From assembly GCA_025331565.1 (NCBI GenBank), contig JAFREQ010000012.1, positions 9,786,501 through 9,850,500 of the forward strand: 64,000 bases of DNA, read 5' to 3'. Shown here in pieces: positions 26,816-41,900 of the stretch. This DNA comes from Holacanthus passer. Taxonomy: Eukaryota; Chordata; Actinopteri; Pomacanthidae. The first letter of the stretch is position 1. Each line of letters begins with the position of its first letter. A program made the translations under genes and the position numbers. The notes beneath the pieces were generated by a model that ran no database searches, was not told the DNA's origin, and saw nothing but the letters and a program-made list of their open reading frames with translations.

Positions 26816-28319
26816 GCCAGCATAAATTAAATTAAACAGCATAAATTATAATCATATTGTCTCGTCAACTACTGTTTCCAACAATGAACACTGAACCCCA
26901 ACTTTTACACTGATGAATGAAAATTTCTTAAAGTGCTCAGAAAAGTTTAAAATGTGTAGATCTACAAGTCAATGGCAAAAATCTACCTGCTAGTGAAGTT
27001 TATGTGATACGATGAAAGCTCCAGAACAGCTACTAAATGGACCTTGAGATGAGATTGTTTTGTCACTTAATAACCAGATTTAGCTGTTATCTGTTTGAGA
27101 GACAGCAGGTTCCTGAGTTTTGCTGGTGGAGCAACTCTTTTGTTTGCTTGTGGATCAGACCTTTATTTGCACAGAGCAGGTTTTCCATGGTTTATCTTTG
27201 GACCATACACACACATTAGTATCAGGTATTATCCAGGACAATGGCTCTATATGTCTGTGAACTCTCTCAGCATATTGTATGTACCATTGATGGCTCTTTG
27301 TCGCCACCTAGGGGTTGACTCAAGTCAATCAGAAACAGACAGGTGACCGGCTTCAGAGCCCAGATTCATGTTGGGACATTTGGTTTGTGTCAGCATAGAC
27401 AAGCATAGGGGCAAATAAAAGATTTTAAAACAGCTGATTTTCATTTAGCTGCTTGATTTTCTGCAAAAAAGCCTATTGCATTTTTTTTTTGGTATTATAC
27501 ACAATTAAAGAAAAATATCAACCAAAATATTCTGAGGCTGGTCCTACATTATTGCATCTTGAGGCCCTGTCTAAATTTTATTTCAGTTTGCATATTGCAA
27601 AATGAATTGGTCTTTTATCAGATTACCAGTTCCCTAAAGTTCTTAGCCTTCAAGTCCCCCAAGTGTTGTGTTAAGACTTCACTGACTGCTCACACTTTTA
27701 GGCCTTGGAGAAGATATAAACCACCGAAACAACCAATGTTGCTGTTTTCTCAGAGAACGAGAAGGAAGAGCAAACAGAAAGAGATGTGAGAAACTTCTGC
27801 TTTCAAAAATAAGGCCTTTTTGTTATAGTCACCTTGTGGCCAGATAACGCACATCTATGACTGTAAAAGCACTATATTTGGTTGTGTATCACTGGTTCCC
27901 ACAGTGACTCTGTGTAGCTCATAACAACATTGACTCGACTTTTAATATGCTGATGCCGTCTGTCTCTAACGTTAAATCGCTTGTATGCTGGTTCTGCATC
28001 TCTTTGTGATAATTAAAACCATCATATGATGTTCCGTTCATCATTTTACTCACTAATTAAATGACCATAAATCCATGACCAGATCTAAATTAATCAATTA
28101 TCTGAAAAGCATCCTTGATTCCGATTTCTTCCCATTATTTTAAAATGTCAATAAAACCAAACAATTTACAATCATGTTATTATTACCATTTAATGTCTCA
28201 AATAATAACATCATGCAGGGGTTTTTGTGCTGCTGTTCTGTTTCTGTCCACACTGTGGCAGCAGACACAATAATCAACTGTGTTATGAGCAGAATAAACA
28301 AACCCGTCACAGTAATAAT

Positions 28320-29048
28320 ATAAATGAACTATATAACGTTTATTAAAATATATAAAAGACAAAATACATATATGCATAATTATATCCATGATGAAATATG
28401 CATATACAGTATAATAATTATACAGTAAAATGTGTTTACATATATAGATTTTTATACATATAGAGAGATATTTTTGCATTAAAACTGGCAGTGGTGATTT
28501 CATACTCCCCCCCCACCCACCCAAACAGGAAACCCCTCAGTCCACATCAGGCCTCTCAGAGGGAGAAGCCTCTGTGAAAAGCTTGAGAGCAGCAGCACCT
28601 TTACACCTGAGATCCATGTTTTGGAAAGGTCTCACACAGAACAACACACCTACTCTGACATATAGCTTCAAGGGACTTCAACCAACAGCGTCAGGAGGGA
28701 AAGGATGTTAGGTCAAAAGTCTTCTGATCTGTTCCTCTCTGTACCCTCACTGAACATGAGTAACGATCGCAGCAGTCCCAGCAGAAAATCTACAAAACTT
28801 CAAAACTGTGCCACACATCTTTTGTTATTACACAATAACTTTAGAAAAACATCCTTCCGGTCCATCACACTACACGATTCCTCAATACATCTAATCTCAG
28901 GATATATCTGTATAGCTTGCAAGAGGAGAGTAAAAAAATCCTGGACAGAGTGTGAGAAACTCCTGTGGGATGACGTTAAGTCCTTCAGACTGGTGTGGTT
29001 GGTTGTGGTTGGTCCTGTACAGTTTCGGCCACTGCACACTGGAGGCGG
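28320..29048 (-). other. nkd2: Probable nkd2 3' UTR with AATAAA signal
   Basis: Downstream of the nkd2 stop codon the sequence becomes AT-rich. On the minus strand it contains an AATAAA hexamer (plus-strand tttatt at 28339-28344), which would give a 3' UTR of about 0.7 kb. Other hexamers further downstream are possible, so the end is uncertain. The plus-strand open frame at 28705-29058 is antisense to this UTR and is not called. Confidence 0.45.
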
Positions 29049-32000
29049 TCATGTCTGATGGTAATGATGGTAGTGGTGGTGGTGATGGTGTTCATGGTGA
29101 TGGTGGTGCTCATGACGCTGGACCACAGGAACCACAAACCCCGGGCTCCCGGGTGGACCGGTCGCCTGCTCTCTCTCCAGGCTTGGCAGTACAGAGGGCA
29201 CAGGGGGTTGCTGCTGGGGGTGGGACTGAGGGGACAGCGGGGTTTTGGATGGGGACATGGCCTCTCGGGCTTTTGCCCTCAGGCGTTTGCTGTGACTGTA
29301 TTGCAAAGGGTGCTGGTGGTGGCCGGAGGACTGGGCTTGGTGGGGCATGTGGTACACATCCTGACCCCCATGTCCTGCTGCGCCGCCACTGTGCAGGTGC
29401 ATGGTTTGCAGAGGCGGGTGGTAGCCGTGACATTTAGTGGATTTGCCGCTGCCCCCATTATTCCCTCCGCCTCCCTTGTAGGTTCCCTTGGGAGATTTTA
29501 GGAATTGCGTACCCTTGCTTCGAGACTCCGTGGGGTTGAAGCTATCGCTGATGACCTGTGAGCGGCGCTGGTGAACAACTTGGGTTTCCGGTTCCTGGGA
29601 GCGTGAGCGGCTCTGGCTCTGAGAGCTCCGACCGTGAACCTCCTGAGGTGGGACGGGAGGGGTGGTTCCTGGAGGACAGGCAAGAGACAAAGGGTGGTTT
29701 GTACAAATATGATTTATAACACTGTACTTTGAACAGATGTTTCCTCTCGGGATATTCAACTTTTAACCTGCCATTGTAACATAATGATGCATCTACAACA
29801 AGAAGCACGCTGTATAGAAGACAGACACCTACCTTCAAATCTGGAAGTGTAGTTCTCTATACCGGCCAGGTCCAGGTAGTGATTCCTCCTCTCTGTGTTC
29901 TCATCCACACAGTAATGCTGACCCTCAGTGGCTGGCGCCTCATTGCTCTGCCCTCGGCTGCTGAAAATGTGCAAAACCCTCATGATTAGTGGACAAATGA
30001 GAATAATAAATAAAGAAATAATCTGCATACACACAGTGGCAGCCTCTAAGCAAAGCAAACTTCATTTTACTCGTACTAACCTGATGTAGGAGGACAGCCG
30101 CTTGTCAGCTGAACGCCCCTCTTCCTGGTGACAGCGCTCTGAAGAGAGAGAGTACAGGAACTCAGATCAGGAAAACTTGCAGACTTGAACACTAGGTGGC
30201 TGTATTTTTACATTCAATCCACCTGTATCATTATGGTTTGCTACTTTTGCTGTTTTACACAGTCAGTACAGCAGTAATGGTTGATTGACAAGTGTGCGAC
30301 AAAAACATCAGAGCAGATGATGTTAAGACGAGACAAGAACTTCTGAATTATCACTTTAAACTGAATCACTGATTGAACTGAACTAAGAATTGACCAAGCA
30401 GCAAATCAAAACTATCCCTGAATCTACAAATATGCAGGAAATAATTAGTTTACACTGTAATAATAAGTCCTGTCTGAGGTATGATAATGTTTTTGCTGTC
30501 ATTTACCTGTTCCTGTTTCTCTTCTGTGGCACCTCGGCTCTGGAGTGACGGTCAGTTTGACACGTAGAGTCTTGCTCTTACTATGGCAGGAGTGATTGAC
30601 AGAGGCATCCACCACATCATAGATGGTGTGCATCAGACTGGACATGTCCTATAGTGACAGAAAGAAACACACTGAGTTTTCCAGCTCTACCTTTGACAAA
30701 ATAACATGTGAACAGTTAGAAAAGGTTAACACTGCAGAGACATGACAGCTAAAACACACACACACACACCTCTTTTGTAACTTTCCCACTGTTGTCAAAG
30801 TCATAAAGCGTGAAGATCCACTCCTGACGGTTGTCATCCTCCACAGAAATGTCACACTCCAAGTCCTGTGAATGCAAAAGTGTACATAATACACATAAAC
30901 AATGGGAAGATTTTAATCTTCCTGTCAACAATGAGCAAAGTAACAGTACTTCTACATTTAAGTTCAAGAGAAAACACAGCAGTGTTTATGACAACAGGAG
31001 GTACGCCCACTTCAATCGTCTGTCTTCAGTGTGATTCATAAACATTTTTCAAAAGGAACTAAGTGTTGTTTTCCTCCATTCTGCCTGGGAATTTACTGTT
31101 AACTTGAGGGATTCATGACATTATCCCCTCTAATCATAATCAAATCAAACCTGGCGTGAATCAGCACGTACATTTAAAGGTTACCTTCAACTGCAAAAAA
31201 GAAGTGTGGGACACTTAAAAATCTTTTTTTTTAATTTCATACATCAGAGCAATAGAGCCGGGGCCAACTGAAATTCTGGTTTCCAACATGTAAACTGATC
31301 ACTTCTCAGCTGCCTTTACCTTCTGTGGGGGAGCTCAGAGAAACAAACCAGGGTGGTGGGCTCTACCCTGTGACCTTGTCTTTCTACCTTATTCCAGGAA
31401 AAATGAGCACAACCACTATTCTCAGTTCCAACTTTTTGGCAGGGACTTTGATTCAGATGTATCTTGTAACACGGCCATAATTGGAAAAATAAACATCTGG
31501 AACATAGGCCCTGCTGCAGGCATGGTGGAGAGCTGACACTGTGTGAAAGGCAGCCTGCATTTACAAGGGAGGAGACCCCAGGGAGGGAAGCAGCCCCTTT
31601 ACGGTTCTATAATATCTCCTCAGCTCACATAACCAGGAGTGATCACCAAAGGGCAGATCTAAGCCGTTCTTTAAAACATGCAAGTCTAAACATTACAATC
31701 TATTTATTCTATTTATTGGTCCCCAAATTCAATCAGGATATGGTCTGGAGCAGTGTCAACATACAGACAGATGTTCTGTGCACAGGGTGAAGGCATACAG
31801 AGCAAAAAATGACATGAACATGAAGCAACACCAGTTCACTGTTACTGATTCAATTCATTGTCTCGTGTTCCATGTTGAGATTGAAACACCACCTCCAGGT
31901 CCTCAGCTGTAAGGGGAAATTATACATTTTACACATGTATTTGTAATCATATTGATTTGTTATTATGCTTGATGCGTAATATAACCATATTTAACCTATT

Positions 32001-35000
32001 TAGCTTGGTTATTCTGAATCTCTTAAATGTAACCTCTACTCGAGTGAACCACACAAAGGTGTGTGTGAGAGAAGGTTTGCAGAAAGAATGAGCTGGGTCT
32101 GTGGGAAGACGACTGCTAATTTGCAACAGTCAGAAAGGTCAGGACAGATAGCGACAGCCTGGTGAAAGCATCAACAGGACGGAGAGACAAGATAAGACAG
32201 TTGCAAGGTATAAATGAGCACACACATTATGAACTAACCTTTGTTTCAAGTGCTATGCTCTGAGCATTAATAAAGGTGTGACAATATTATAAGAGATATT
32301 TATGTCTTGTTTCTCTAGAGTCCCAATCCACCTTAGCTGTATGTTTTTGGAATGAAAATGTTCCATGTTCCATGCAGAATAGGCCTGGCTCAAGACCCCT
32401 TTGTTGTATATTCATGTGGTAAATACATGGGTTGTACTGGAATTGGAAAACTAAACCACATTGCAGTGTTGCCAGGTAGTATTACACTTACATCCAGACT
32501 GATGCGTTTCTTCCCGGTAGCTTTGGTCGCATCTCTAAGTATCTCCCGCTCTCCGTCCTCTGAGTGCAGGTACTGCAGGTAGCTTTCGCAGCCCTCAGCC
32601 TTCTCTGGAGGAAGAACCACTGTCAACGCAAGAGGACACGTTTAAGTTTGAGACACAAAAACACTGATTTCTCATGCAGGAATTAGGCAACATTTTGTGT
32701 AGTTCAGTAGAGAAAATCTTAAAAATGAAACCAAAATATCTTGATGTTGAACTTTTATTGTACAAGCTATAATTATAGAAAAGATTACAGATATTTTTAA
32801 AAATGTTTGTGATGTTAAGGCATTGTTATTCATAGTTTTGCAGGTGTATTGTATGTATGTGGCCTACATATCTCAATTTGGCCACTGCGATAAAAATCAC
32901 TGCAGAGAACTGATCCATGAAATCTTGAAATAATAAATGAATACAGTGTTATCATACCGATCTATAAAATATATCATGTTTCACGCATACTAAGTGCACA
33001 TGCATGCTCATCTATCATGCAACGTTAGATCCGTTTCCTGCAGCCCAAAATATTCAAGGATTGTTTTAGCCTGAAGCTTATCAGAGAGGAAGAAGGCATC
33101 TTTCTCAACCTACCCTCTAGGGGACAGTGTTGATCTGTGAATGGTCCTTCCTTCAGCTCACCATTTGGAAACTCCTGGGACAAGGAAAGAAATAAAGAGA
33201 GAGGGAGAGAGGGGGGGAGGAGGAGGGGAGGGGGTCAGAGATGTAAGTGAATCTACAGTTCAGACCACAGACACAGAGAAAACAAACAGTTCCAGCTAAA
33301 GCATTTCCTACTCAGATGAGAGGGAGAGGGCTGGAGGCTCCAGCGCGGCCAAACACTTTGAACATCTGCACGCTTATTGTGTTTCACTGTCTGGGACACA
33401 GCGAGTGCGGCCACAGCAAAGCTTTCAAGATTCCTCCAAGCCCTTCAAACGGACCCCTCACATCCATCAAAAACCCCATAAGGCACTTCATCATCTGAGC
33501 TCTCTCTCTGTGAGCCAACCTGTTTATTCTCATCCTGCTTGACAAGGAAACCCAGCGAGGAGAGTTTGATGGAAGAAGCCCAGAGTTTAGGAAAAGCTTT
33601 TGTTGTATTTCATCATTGAAAACTTGACTCTGAGAAGTTTGGTTTATGTATAACAAACCTCACAATGAGCTCTCAGCAACATGTGTGTATTTATTTTGAA
33701 TGGAGAATAATTGCCAGATGGAAATTTCCATGCAGATAGGATGGGGCTGATTAAACACACAATTCCACAGCCATAAACCAAAAACAGGTCAAAGGGGTGG
33801 AAGGGAAAAAGGATCTACTGTCATATGTGAATAATCTATATCCTGCATAAAACAGAACTGCAATGTATTCATAATCATCCCACACATGTGCTAATGCAGA
33901 GGCACACAGAGGCACACACACACACACACACACACAGAGTGATTCTTTAATTACAACTGGATTGTGGAAACAATGAAAATTAAGTGCAGCACAGGCCCTA
34001 AACCACAAGTATTTAAGCAACAAATGATTCATCTTATTTACGTCATTCTCAGTCCTCTAAGCTGCTCCACACACACTTTGAAATAAAATCTCACCAGATT
34101 GAATCAAGGAGGCCCACTGAAACGAGACAAATAAAAAACAGATAGATGCTAGAAAACAAAAGAACTCCATGTACCTTCAACAGAGCCGAGGCTCAAGCGA
34201 GAGTCTGAACATCTGCATGCGTTTAGGTGAACGAGCCCCCCTTTCCCTTCCCCTTCCCCTCTTTTCTCAGAGTAATGACAGCGCCAGGCCCTGTGGTTCT
34301 ATTTAACAATCTCAGAGCCCGTGATTATTCCTCACTTCAGAGGATGATACCTCCAGCCTGTAATCTGGCCCTGACCTTCACCGCTGAAGGGTGGAGCGGG
34401 TTGAGCGTCAGGGTCAAGACTCGGACACCCCCTGTAAATTGGCCACCGGAGACATTGAGAGAAAACAGCAGAGGAATGGGAGTCGGGTCTTGGGAGAGGG
34501 GCAGGAAGTAAGCGGGAGGAATAAAGGAGGAAGGAGAAGAGGAAGGAGGGCACAAATGAGGGAAGGAAAGATAAGAGGAACAAAGATGGGAGAGGAGAGA
34601 AGCTGATAAGCGTAGAGACAGAGGAGGATGTGGTTTGTTAAAGAGGAGATATGGCCTATCTATTGCTTACTCCTGTCCCTGTGAGCTGCGTGGGAGAGGT
34701 GGAGGTGGGTTTTTTACAGAATCTGGAAGGCTTCTGGGAAAGGTGGAGACAACTGGTACCGCTCCCTGGGCCCCAAACAAGCAGCAGTCTTTAATCACCA
34801 AATACACACGCTAGAAACCAGACGAGTGTATGTGCATCTCTACACAGAAACACACACACACACACAGTTTCCATCTTTTGTGGTTTCTGCAGCCAAGTTG
34901 TTGTTTCCTTTCTGCACTGGATGCTTTTATCTCCTCGCTTTGTACCGCAGTCCCTTAATGAAGGGCAGTATGTAAGGAAGAGGGAGTTCACACAGACACA

Positions 35001-35919
35001 CTGTTCTGCAGCTCAGAGGAACATCAAAGACAACCATTGAGTCTTCCTCACCCTCGTTCCCATGAGGCCGCAGAACAAGGTACGAGCACCTCTAAATGAA
35101 AGACGGGATTCAGATTAAATGCAATGAAACAAATCAATCAGCCGACTGCCAAAAGTGAATCTTGTCTCTAATTAAAATTCAGATATCAGGGGACGTCTTG
35201 CTGAGTGCACAAGGAGGGGACCAGCAGGGCTTGTGTTGAACACATGGCTCCCCCACTCCCACACCCACACCCACCACCACCACCACCACCTCCATGCTCA
35301 TTACATCCATTGGGGGAGCTAATGAGAGAGCAGGCTGGATCTGACCGCAGTCTGCAGTTTAACGTCTAAACACATGGCATCTCCATCCACATCGCCCACG
35401 GTGTCGGGCTCAAATCTGCCCACCACATGTGTAATTAACTGCTTTCTGGCATCCAGCAGGTCTCATTCTTTCGCTATCAGATCACAAACTGCTCTGTAGG
35501 CCGCGAAAAATGTGTTAGCGTTTTGGAGCAAAGCGTTCCTTGTTTTCAAGCGAGTGGAGTACACCTGAAACGCATGATATACACATCCACGCAGTGTTAG
35601 GTATGGAGACGACGGGTGGAAAGCTGCACGTGTGGGACAGACGCTTCAAGGAGAATGACAAGGGGATGCATCTCGGTTGTCTTAAAAAACAGTGCATTGG
35701 AAATATGCGCTGACAGTGTTCCATGTAAACAGGTTCTGTCTCCCAGATGCCTTGACATAAGAGACAGACAGAGAGGTGTGTGATGTTTGTTCCTGTTTAA
35801 TGCAGCAGTTCTGCCAAGCTTCCCTAAAGCCTCAGCCTACTGCCAGACTTTTATGTGGGATAGGGTAACCAGGGGAAGCTTTCATAGCTCCCTACCAGGT
35901 GACATCAGACATCCCCCAG

Positions 35920-35961
<42 letters not shown>

Positions 35962-38900
35962 CACCCATCCTCCCGCTGGAAAACACTGCACATCTTTGTT
36001 CTCGCCCCCCCCTCTCTCCTCCAAGCTCACCCTCTAAATATAAGTACACACGCTTCTTTTAGTCCATTCTCCAAACTGCATGATGCACAACTGATTTTGA
36101 AAAATCACATCTTCAAAAACGGCGCAGGCTAAAATGAAGATTGTTTACACAGTTCCTCTGGCCTCGGGGTATGAAATATGGCAACTTGATCAGATGTCTG
36201 GATGCGTATCCAAGTACAAACATATGCTGAAAAAAGTACAAAAACAGGATACTGTCTGGATGCTTCTTCATATAATTTTGAAGCTATGCGGTTTTCTGAA
36301 ATACTTCAAATAGCTGTTTTTTTTCATAATGTTGCAATTAGTTTACAGACTTTTACAGTACAGTGAGTGCTACAACTGTACATTTCATTCTGTGTTTATG
36401 AGACATCTCTGTATTGTACTGTTCCTTGTCCAAACCAGGCCATCAATCTCACTAATTCCCTTAATCTGATGCAGAGAGCGCCTTGGGAGACAAATACTGA
36501 GCAGCTAACAGTGCGAGTTCTCCAGGATGTGCACAGTTTCTAGAAATACAAAGTCACCTGGAACTGACACTTAGGAGGGCGCCACAGGAAAGCCTTGATG
36601 ACCACCAGCCGACCAGCATTCCCGCTCCCACTGCCCATTAATTGGGGATGATTGTGGGGTTCCCCAGTGATGGAAATGAGGATTGAGTAGAATCAATATA
36701 AAGAAAGGAACACCAGTTCGTAAACAAACTGCATACTCTTCACCGCAGAATGAAACTGGAGAGGGAGTGGGGCCATTGAGAAATAAAAGCCCTCCATTCC
36801 AGTAGAAACCAACCTGGCCTTGACTCAAAACCAGATGTGAGCGGTTATACTGAAGAGAGGCAGAGTAAAAGAGAGGGAGACGAGGGGTGGAGAGAGAGGG
36901 GGGGGGAAGGGGCTGAAAATATGGGGAGCTGAAGAGAAAAGGCCAGTTGCACAACTTCTGTCTCTTCTCTCGCAAGACAGTAAAAGAACAATATGTTGGT
37001 CTCTTGACGGCTGAACAGAAAACTCTCGCTCCCTTTGGTTCATCGGGCCTCGGCTTTCAGTCCAGCTCAGGGTAATTATGGTGCTCCGAGTCAACAGAGC
37101 AGATTGGCTTCGGCTAGCATTGAGGAGCAATATTAAAACAAACAGTGCTGCATACACTGCTGGATTTGAGTTAGCCTGCCTAATAATGGTCATCACGATC
37201 ACAGTGTAAACACAAGCTGTAAGCCTGTTTTTATGATTCAATTTCTAACAGTGCACTGTTATCACGGCTGAGCCAAGGACCCTCAATGAGGAGTTTGGAG
37301 AATTTTCAAGTTCAACCTCAAAGAACACAACCTGATCTTTTTGATCCTTGTCATTAATAGACAGCTAAAACATACCTTTGTCCACTAATTAGCACATTTC
37401 ATCTATGTATCAGAGTGCCATGACATGTCTTTCTATGAATGGAAATGAGATCAGAGCAGAATGCCATCCTGTCATCTGGACTGGCCCCATGTAGCCAAGA
37501 TGGCCCAGATACGGCCCTTTCAGGGTAGCGGGACTCTGTCTGAGGTCAAACAGGAGGCAAGACCTCTCCCTTGGCAGGACATGAATCACTGGGGCGAAGC
37601 CTCTTCTGTCCTAGTATAACAACAGCTGTGGGGAGAGATGAGCATGCTTGCCTGTCTACGTAAGAGCAGCACGTAAACCACTGAAAGTCACCCGCTCCCC
37701 TTCAATCAGGAGAGACTATCTCCTAAACTCTGCACGCCCCTCCAGTCCCCTCCTCGCCCTACCACTGATCTTTCTCTCACTTTGATTATGACCTACTGGA
37801 TGCCATAAACAAAGATAAGCATCACTGGCTGACCACCCTGCATCTGTCACCGGTGCTGTAATCAGCTTGGCTTCATTAAAGTGGGCTTTGATAGTAGTCT
37901 GATGTAATGTAGCGCCCTCCTCTCAGCTGTCACACAGGCAGCTACTGTAGGGACTTGGAAACCATGTGCTTCATACCAGTGACTGGAATCACACTCATGA
38001 ATCTGGGTTAGGCAAATGTATTAAATTATAGAGGTAGTAGATCATAACACTGTTCATGTATTAGTTAATGGAAAGAGAAAATCACAACGCGTCTGTCATG
38101 GTTTGCTATATCCAAAACACAAAAAACTGAAGTGAAGCTCAAAATGTGGTGCCACACACATTATGACGGCACCTCAGAGAGCATGCTGCTGTAATTCAGG
38201 GGTAACAGGGCCTTGCTGGTGTAATGCAATAGTCTCTGCATGGACTTTTATATGACCAGTGCCATGTGTTATATGCACTCAAACATTTAACGATCTACTC
38301 GAACAAAAGTTTAAGGAAAATGGGTTCCTTTAACAGTCAGAAGCAAAGTCTTTTTGCTTTATTTTGTTATCTATCTTTATTTTGTTATTTTGAATGTTTT
38401 TGCCGAAAAAGTCCACAAATTCAATTAACAGTGCTGCTATAACAGAAAGAAAAGCAACAACTCATCATATATGAGAAGCTGTAGCCAGCAAATATTTTGA
38501 TGAATCTGTTAAATAAATGATTATATCAACACTTTTACAGGTTAATTTTCTATTAGACCTAATTGATCAATTTGTTCATCATTTCAACTCTAAAATGAAC
38601 TACATACCGTAACACCAGACGCCAAAAGAAAAAAAAAAAGCCCACAGACTAGAAACTAGACAGGACATACACAGTCCAGATTTCAAACAGGCACACACAA
38701 CCTGACAAACAAGAACCAAGCAAGTGCACAAGGCGACGGCATATCAAAGCCAGTGTGGGACAGGCGGTTAGACTCAAACAGGATGTTCCTCTGTTTCTGG
38801 CTTCCATGTGAAATTCTGTAAGCTCCTGCACAGGCCCCTGGCTCTTAAGCCTGGCCAATGGGGAGCGCGCCCGGGCAGATAAAGCTGAGGGGATTTGTTC

Positions 38901-41900
38901 CACATTCCACAGGCCCTTTAAACAACAAACTGGATCTCAGGATGCCAGGTTGTGGGTGAGGTGGCTGCAAAGGCAATCCCATTATGGTCCAAAGCGACTC
39001 CACCTCTCACGCAGCTGTGTATCGCTCTCCGCAGGCGTCCAGCTGTGTTTGAAAGCTGCGATGACCTCATGAAACCGGGGTTTAGAATAAATCCAACTCT
39101 TCAACCTGATTGTCGTTTACAGGTATTGTAGGCGCCTCTCCGCCTTGTCCACTTCTGCTGGGTGAAAATCATTTCAACACAATCACTCTCACCTGTAAGG
39201 GCTCTTTTTGTGTACTGTAGTTAGCGTCAGGTTGCAGCTGTCTGTCTAGCTCTGAGATGTCAGTTATAATTGCTCTCACCTGTGAGATAACCACCAACAC
39301 CGCTGTTTTCACTGCTCGTTTTGTTAAGCTGCGAGGGATTTGAGTCACAGCTTTGAAAACCAGGCCTGGCAATTCATAGGGGCGAGGCTCTGTGGTTGGA
39401 GGCTGGTGGAGCTACAGGCGTTACAGTGCTCCTGTGGGTGACTGAGAAATGTAAACAAACCATGTTGGGGAAGGACAGCTGCACGCCAGTGTGGAGGAGC
39501 AGCAATGCTGCCCGAGCATTACATGTCGAGTGGTTCCCAACCGTTTTTTTGTCCGATGTAACCGCACAACCCTGTCAGATGAAGAGAGTTACATCTTCAT
39601 CAGCAGCACTTGTCATGTTCTTGAATGAGTGAATTGAGTGGATATTGTTGGAATATGTTTTTTATAAAATTGAATTATAGATTAGATATTAGATATAGGT
39701 TGCATTGGTCACGTTTGTATTTGTACTGTGGCGGAGGCTTGATAATTCAACCATTCATTCAGTACTTTTTAACTGTTTCGACATTCAAACAGTTATTTCA
39801 ACTGTTCATTACTGTCCAATATTCATTATGCTTACCTAAATGTTTCAAATGTTTATGTGTATATTTCAGTGTTTCTGTACAGTTAGCTCATTATGGCCAA
39901 TAGTTCATTCATTACTTTAAATATTTTAACTATTTTAAATGCAACACGTGATCACTCGTTCAGGTTGAACAGCTTAGTTTGCTAAAAATCAGAACCACAC
40001 AAATGTTTAATTCAAGTTTCATTTTCCCAACACAAATATGTGGATTGATTTTTTAATCAAAATCACAATTTCTATTTTTTATTTGGCTTAATTTTGTTAA
40101 TTGCAAAGTGCCCCTTTTTGGGAATAAGTCCACACTTGAATGATGCTGTCCATCTAATCCATAATGACTTTTTGGCTGCTCACTTAAATTCGAGGCACTC
40201 CTGCTGTTAAGGGCTTGTGTGCTGGTGGATGAGCTGCCCGCTGGTTTCCTGAATATGTCTTCCAGCAGGATAAGAACAGGTTCAGGGTCAAAACCACAGC
40301 TCTACAGTCCACTAGTTACCGCTCCCTTTGGATAGCTTCCACAGAGAAGTGCAGATCCATATGACTGACCACGATAAGAGGGGCTTTTGCTGCCGTGACC
40401 AATTGGCCTGTAATGTAGCGTGGGCTCAACACATCCATCTGGGAGGCATATTAGGCAAACAGAGATGGGCAACTGTTGTACTGCACTATTATTGTGTTCG
40501 GTCCTGGGGGAATCAGGCTTGTCGATCAGAGACAGCTAAAATACAGAGTTTAGTGCAGTAGGATGCAACAAATAACCAAGGTAGACAGGCAAGCACACAG
40601 GCAGAGCCACTAATAACTCATCTGCTATAGCCCAACTATTCCCAATGACTCCTGCCAAACCTCAGGTCCTAGGAGACACCACTTGTTTGCATAATTGGTA
40701 CTGTTCCTCCTTACTATGAAATATTTAAGGCCATCCTGCCAACATTGTTTGGGTAAAAAAAAATGTCTTGGCTTTGCAGACTGCTGCAGTTTTTGACACT
40801 AAATATCTCAAATCTGGCATACAGAAAAAGAGCTGCTGCATATTTAAAGTGGCTGCACCTCTTTTATCTTCTCTCTCTCTCTCTCTGTTGTTGTGTAACT
40901 CTCTCTGACTGTCCGGTACCGCTGTCTCCTCCAGCCAGTAGGGACTGCCAGTCTCAAAAACCACGAGAATTCTTGACACTACAAGAACAGGCTTAATTCC
41001 AAGCTGTGAAGTTCCTCACAGGCCTGGAAATGGACAGGGGGTCATACCAGGGCCAACACCAAGTGTTTTCCCGAGGATTCCTAAAAATACACTCCTGCTG
41101 GGCTCAGGAAGCAGAGGAGACTCCACGATCCTGAGACGATGTGAAGGAAGCCTGGATATGTGAAATGGATCATTGCTAAAGGACCACTGGCTGTAATGCT
41201 TTGGCATAGGAGACACAACTTCCCATGAAAAAGGGGACAAAGTTGAAAGCTGAAGAGGAACAGATGAGATGCAGAAGAAGGAAAGCAGCGCATGGGCCAA
41301 TTACTGGTGCGCCAAAATCACGCAAAGCTCATTCATATTTCTGTTGAATTATTCTCAAAGAAAATTACTGGCCGAAAAAATAAAAAGGATGTGAGGGTAT
41401 GTGTATGATGAATTACTCTTGAAAACGTAGCTACAAGACCAGAATTTTAAAGCCTTGTGGAGCAAAGCATGAATTATAATTCTTATTTGTGACACATCAC
41501 AGAAATATGCCAAGTAGAGATTTTGAGGCCAGAGTCGGCGAGACTGCAACATCTGTGCTTCTTCCTTTTGGACTCAAGCTGCCATGTGTGCTCTTTAGTG
41601 ACCTGACAGACTAGCTGTGTGTGTCTGAAACACTGTTCCCCAGTGTGAAATTCTGCAACGTAATTCATCCATGGCACAAGCAGAGATCAAAAGGCTATGG
41701 TGCAGAGGGCAGCTCAGCAGAGCGCACAGAGAGAGTTGCTGCTTTCACAGCCATAATTACTGGAAACCAGGGCTTTGAGGCTATATGAAGTGAGTACGAC
41801 TACTTAAACATGAGCTGAGTTGGCTTACCCTGGCTGCTTGTATATTCTTATCTTATCTCAGGTATAAAGCTACAAGTCTGATGGAGTTGCTCTCTATCAC

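Larger units (their letters stand above)
15501..28319. other. Intergenic region between plekhg4b and nkd2
   Basis: About 12.8 kb lies between the 5' end of plekhg4b and the 3' end of nkd2. I see dispersed repeats (18950-19265, 19640-19715), a CA microsatellite (19289-19321), a LINE-like tail (26640-26815), two purine-rich tracts (23190-23282 and 24230-24325) and GC-richer patches near 20.0-20.6, 21.5-21.8 and 26.0-26.3 kb. The open frames in those patches resemble no protein I know. Conserved enhancers cannot be recognised without an alignment. Confidence 0.5.

Noticed and set aside
28995..29501. 168-codon plus-strand frame and a Val/Met-rich repeat over the end of nkd2.
   Set aside because: It is antisense to the His-rich C-terminal exon of nkd2; the apparent repeat is the complement of the His codons.
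36571..37241. Two overlapping minus-strand frames of about 135 codons in nkd2 intron 3.
   Set aside because: They are low-complexity Pro/Ser/Phe-rich sequence generated by a purine-rich tract, with no splice sites that would fit the nkd2 reading frame.
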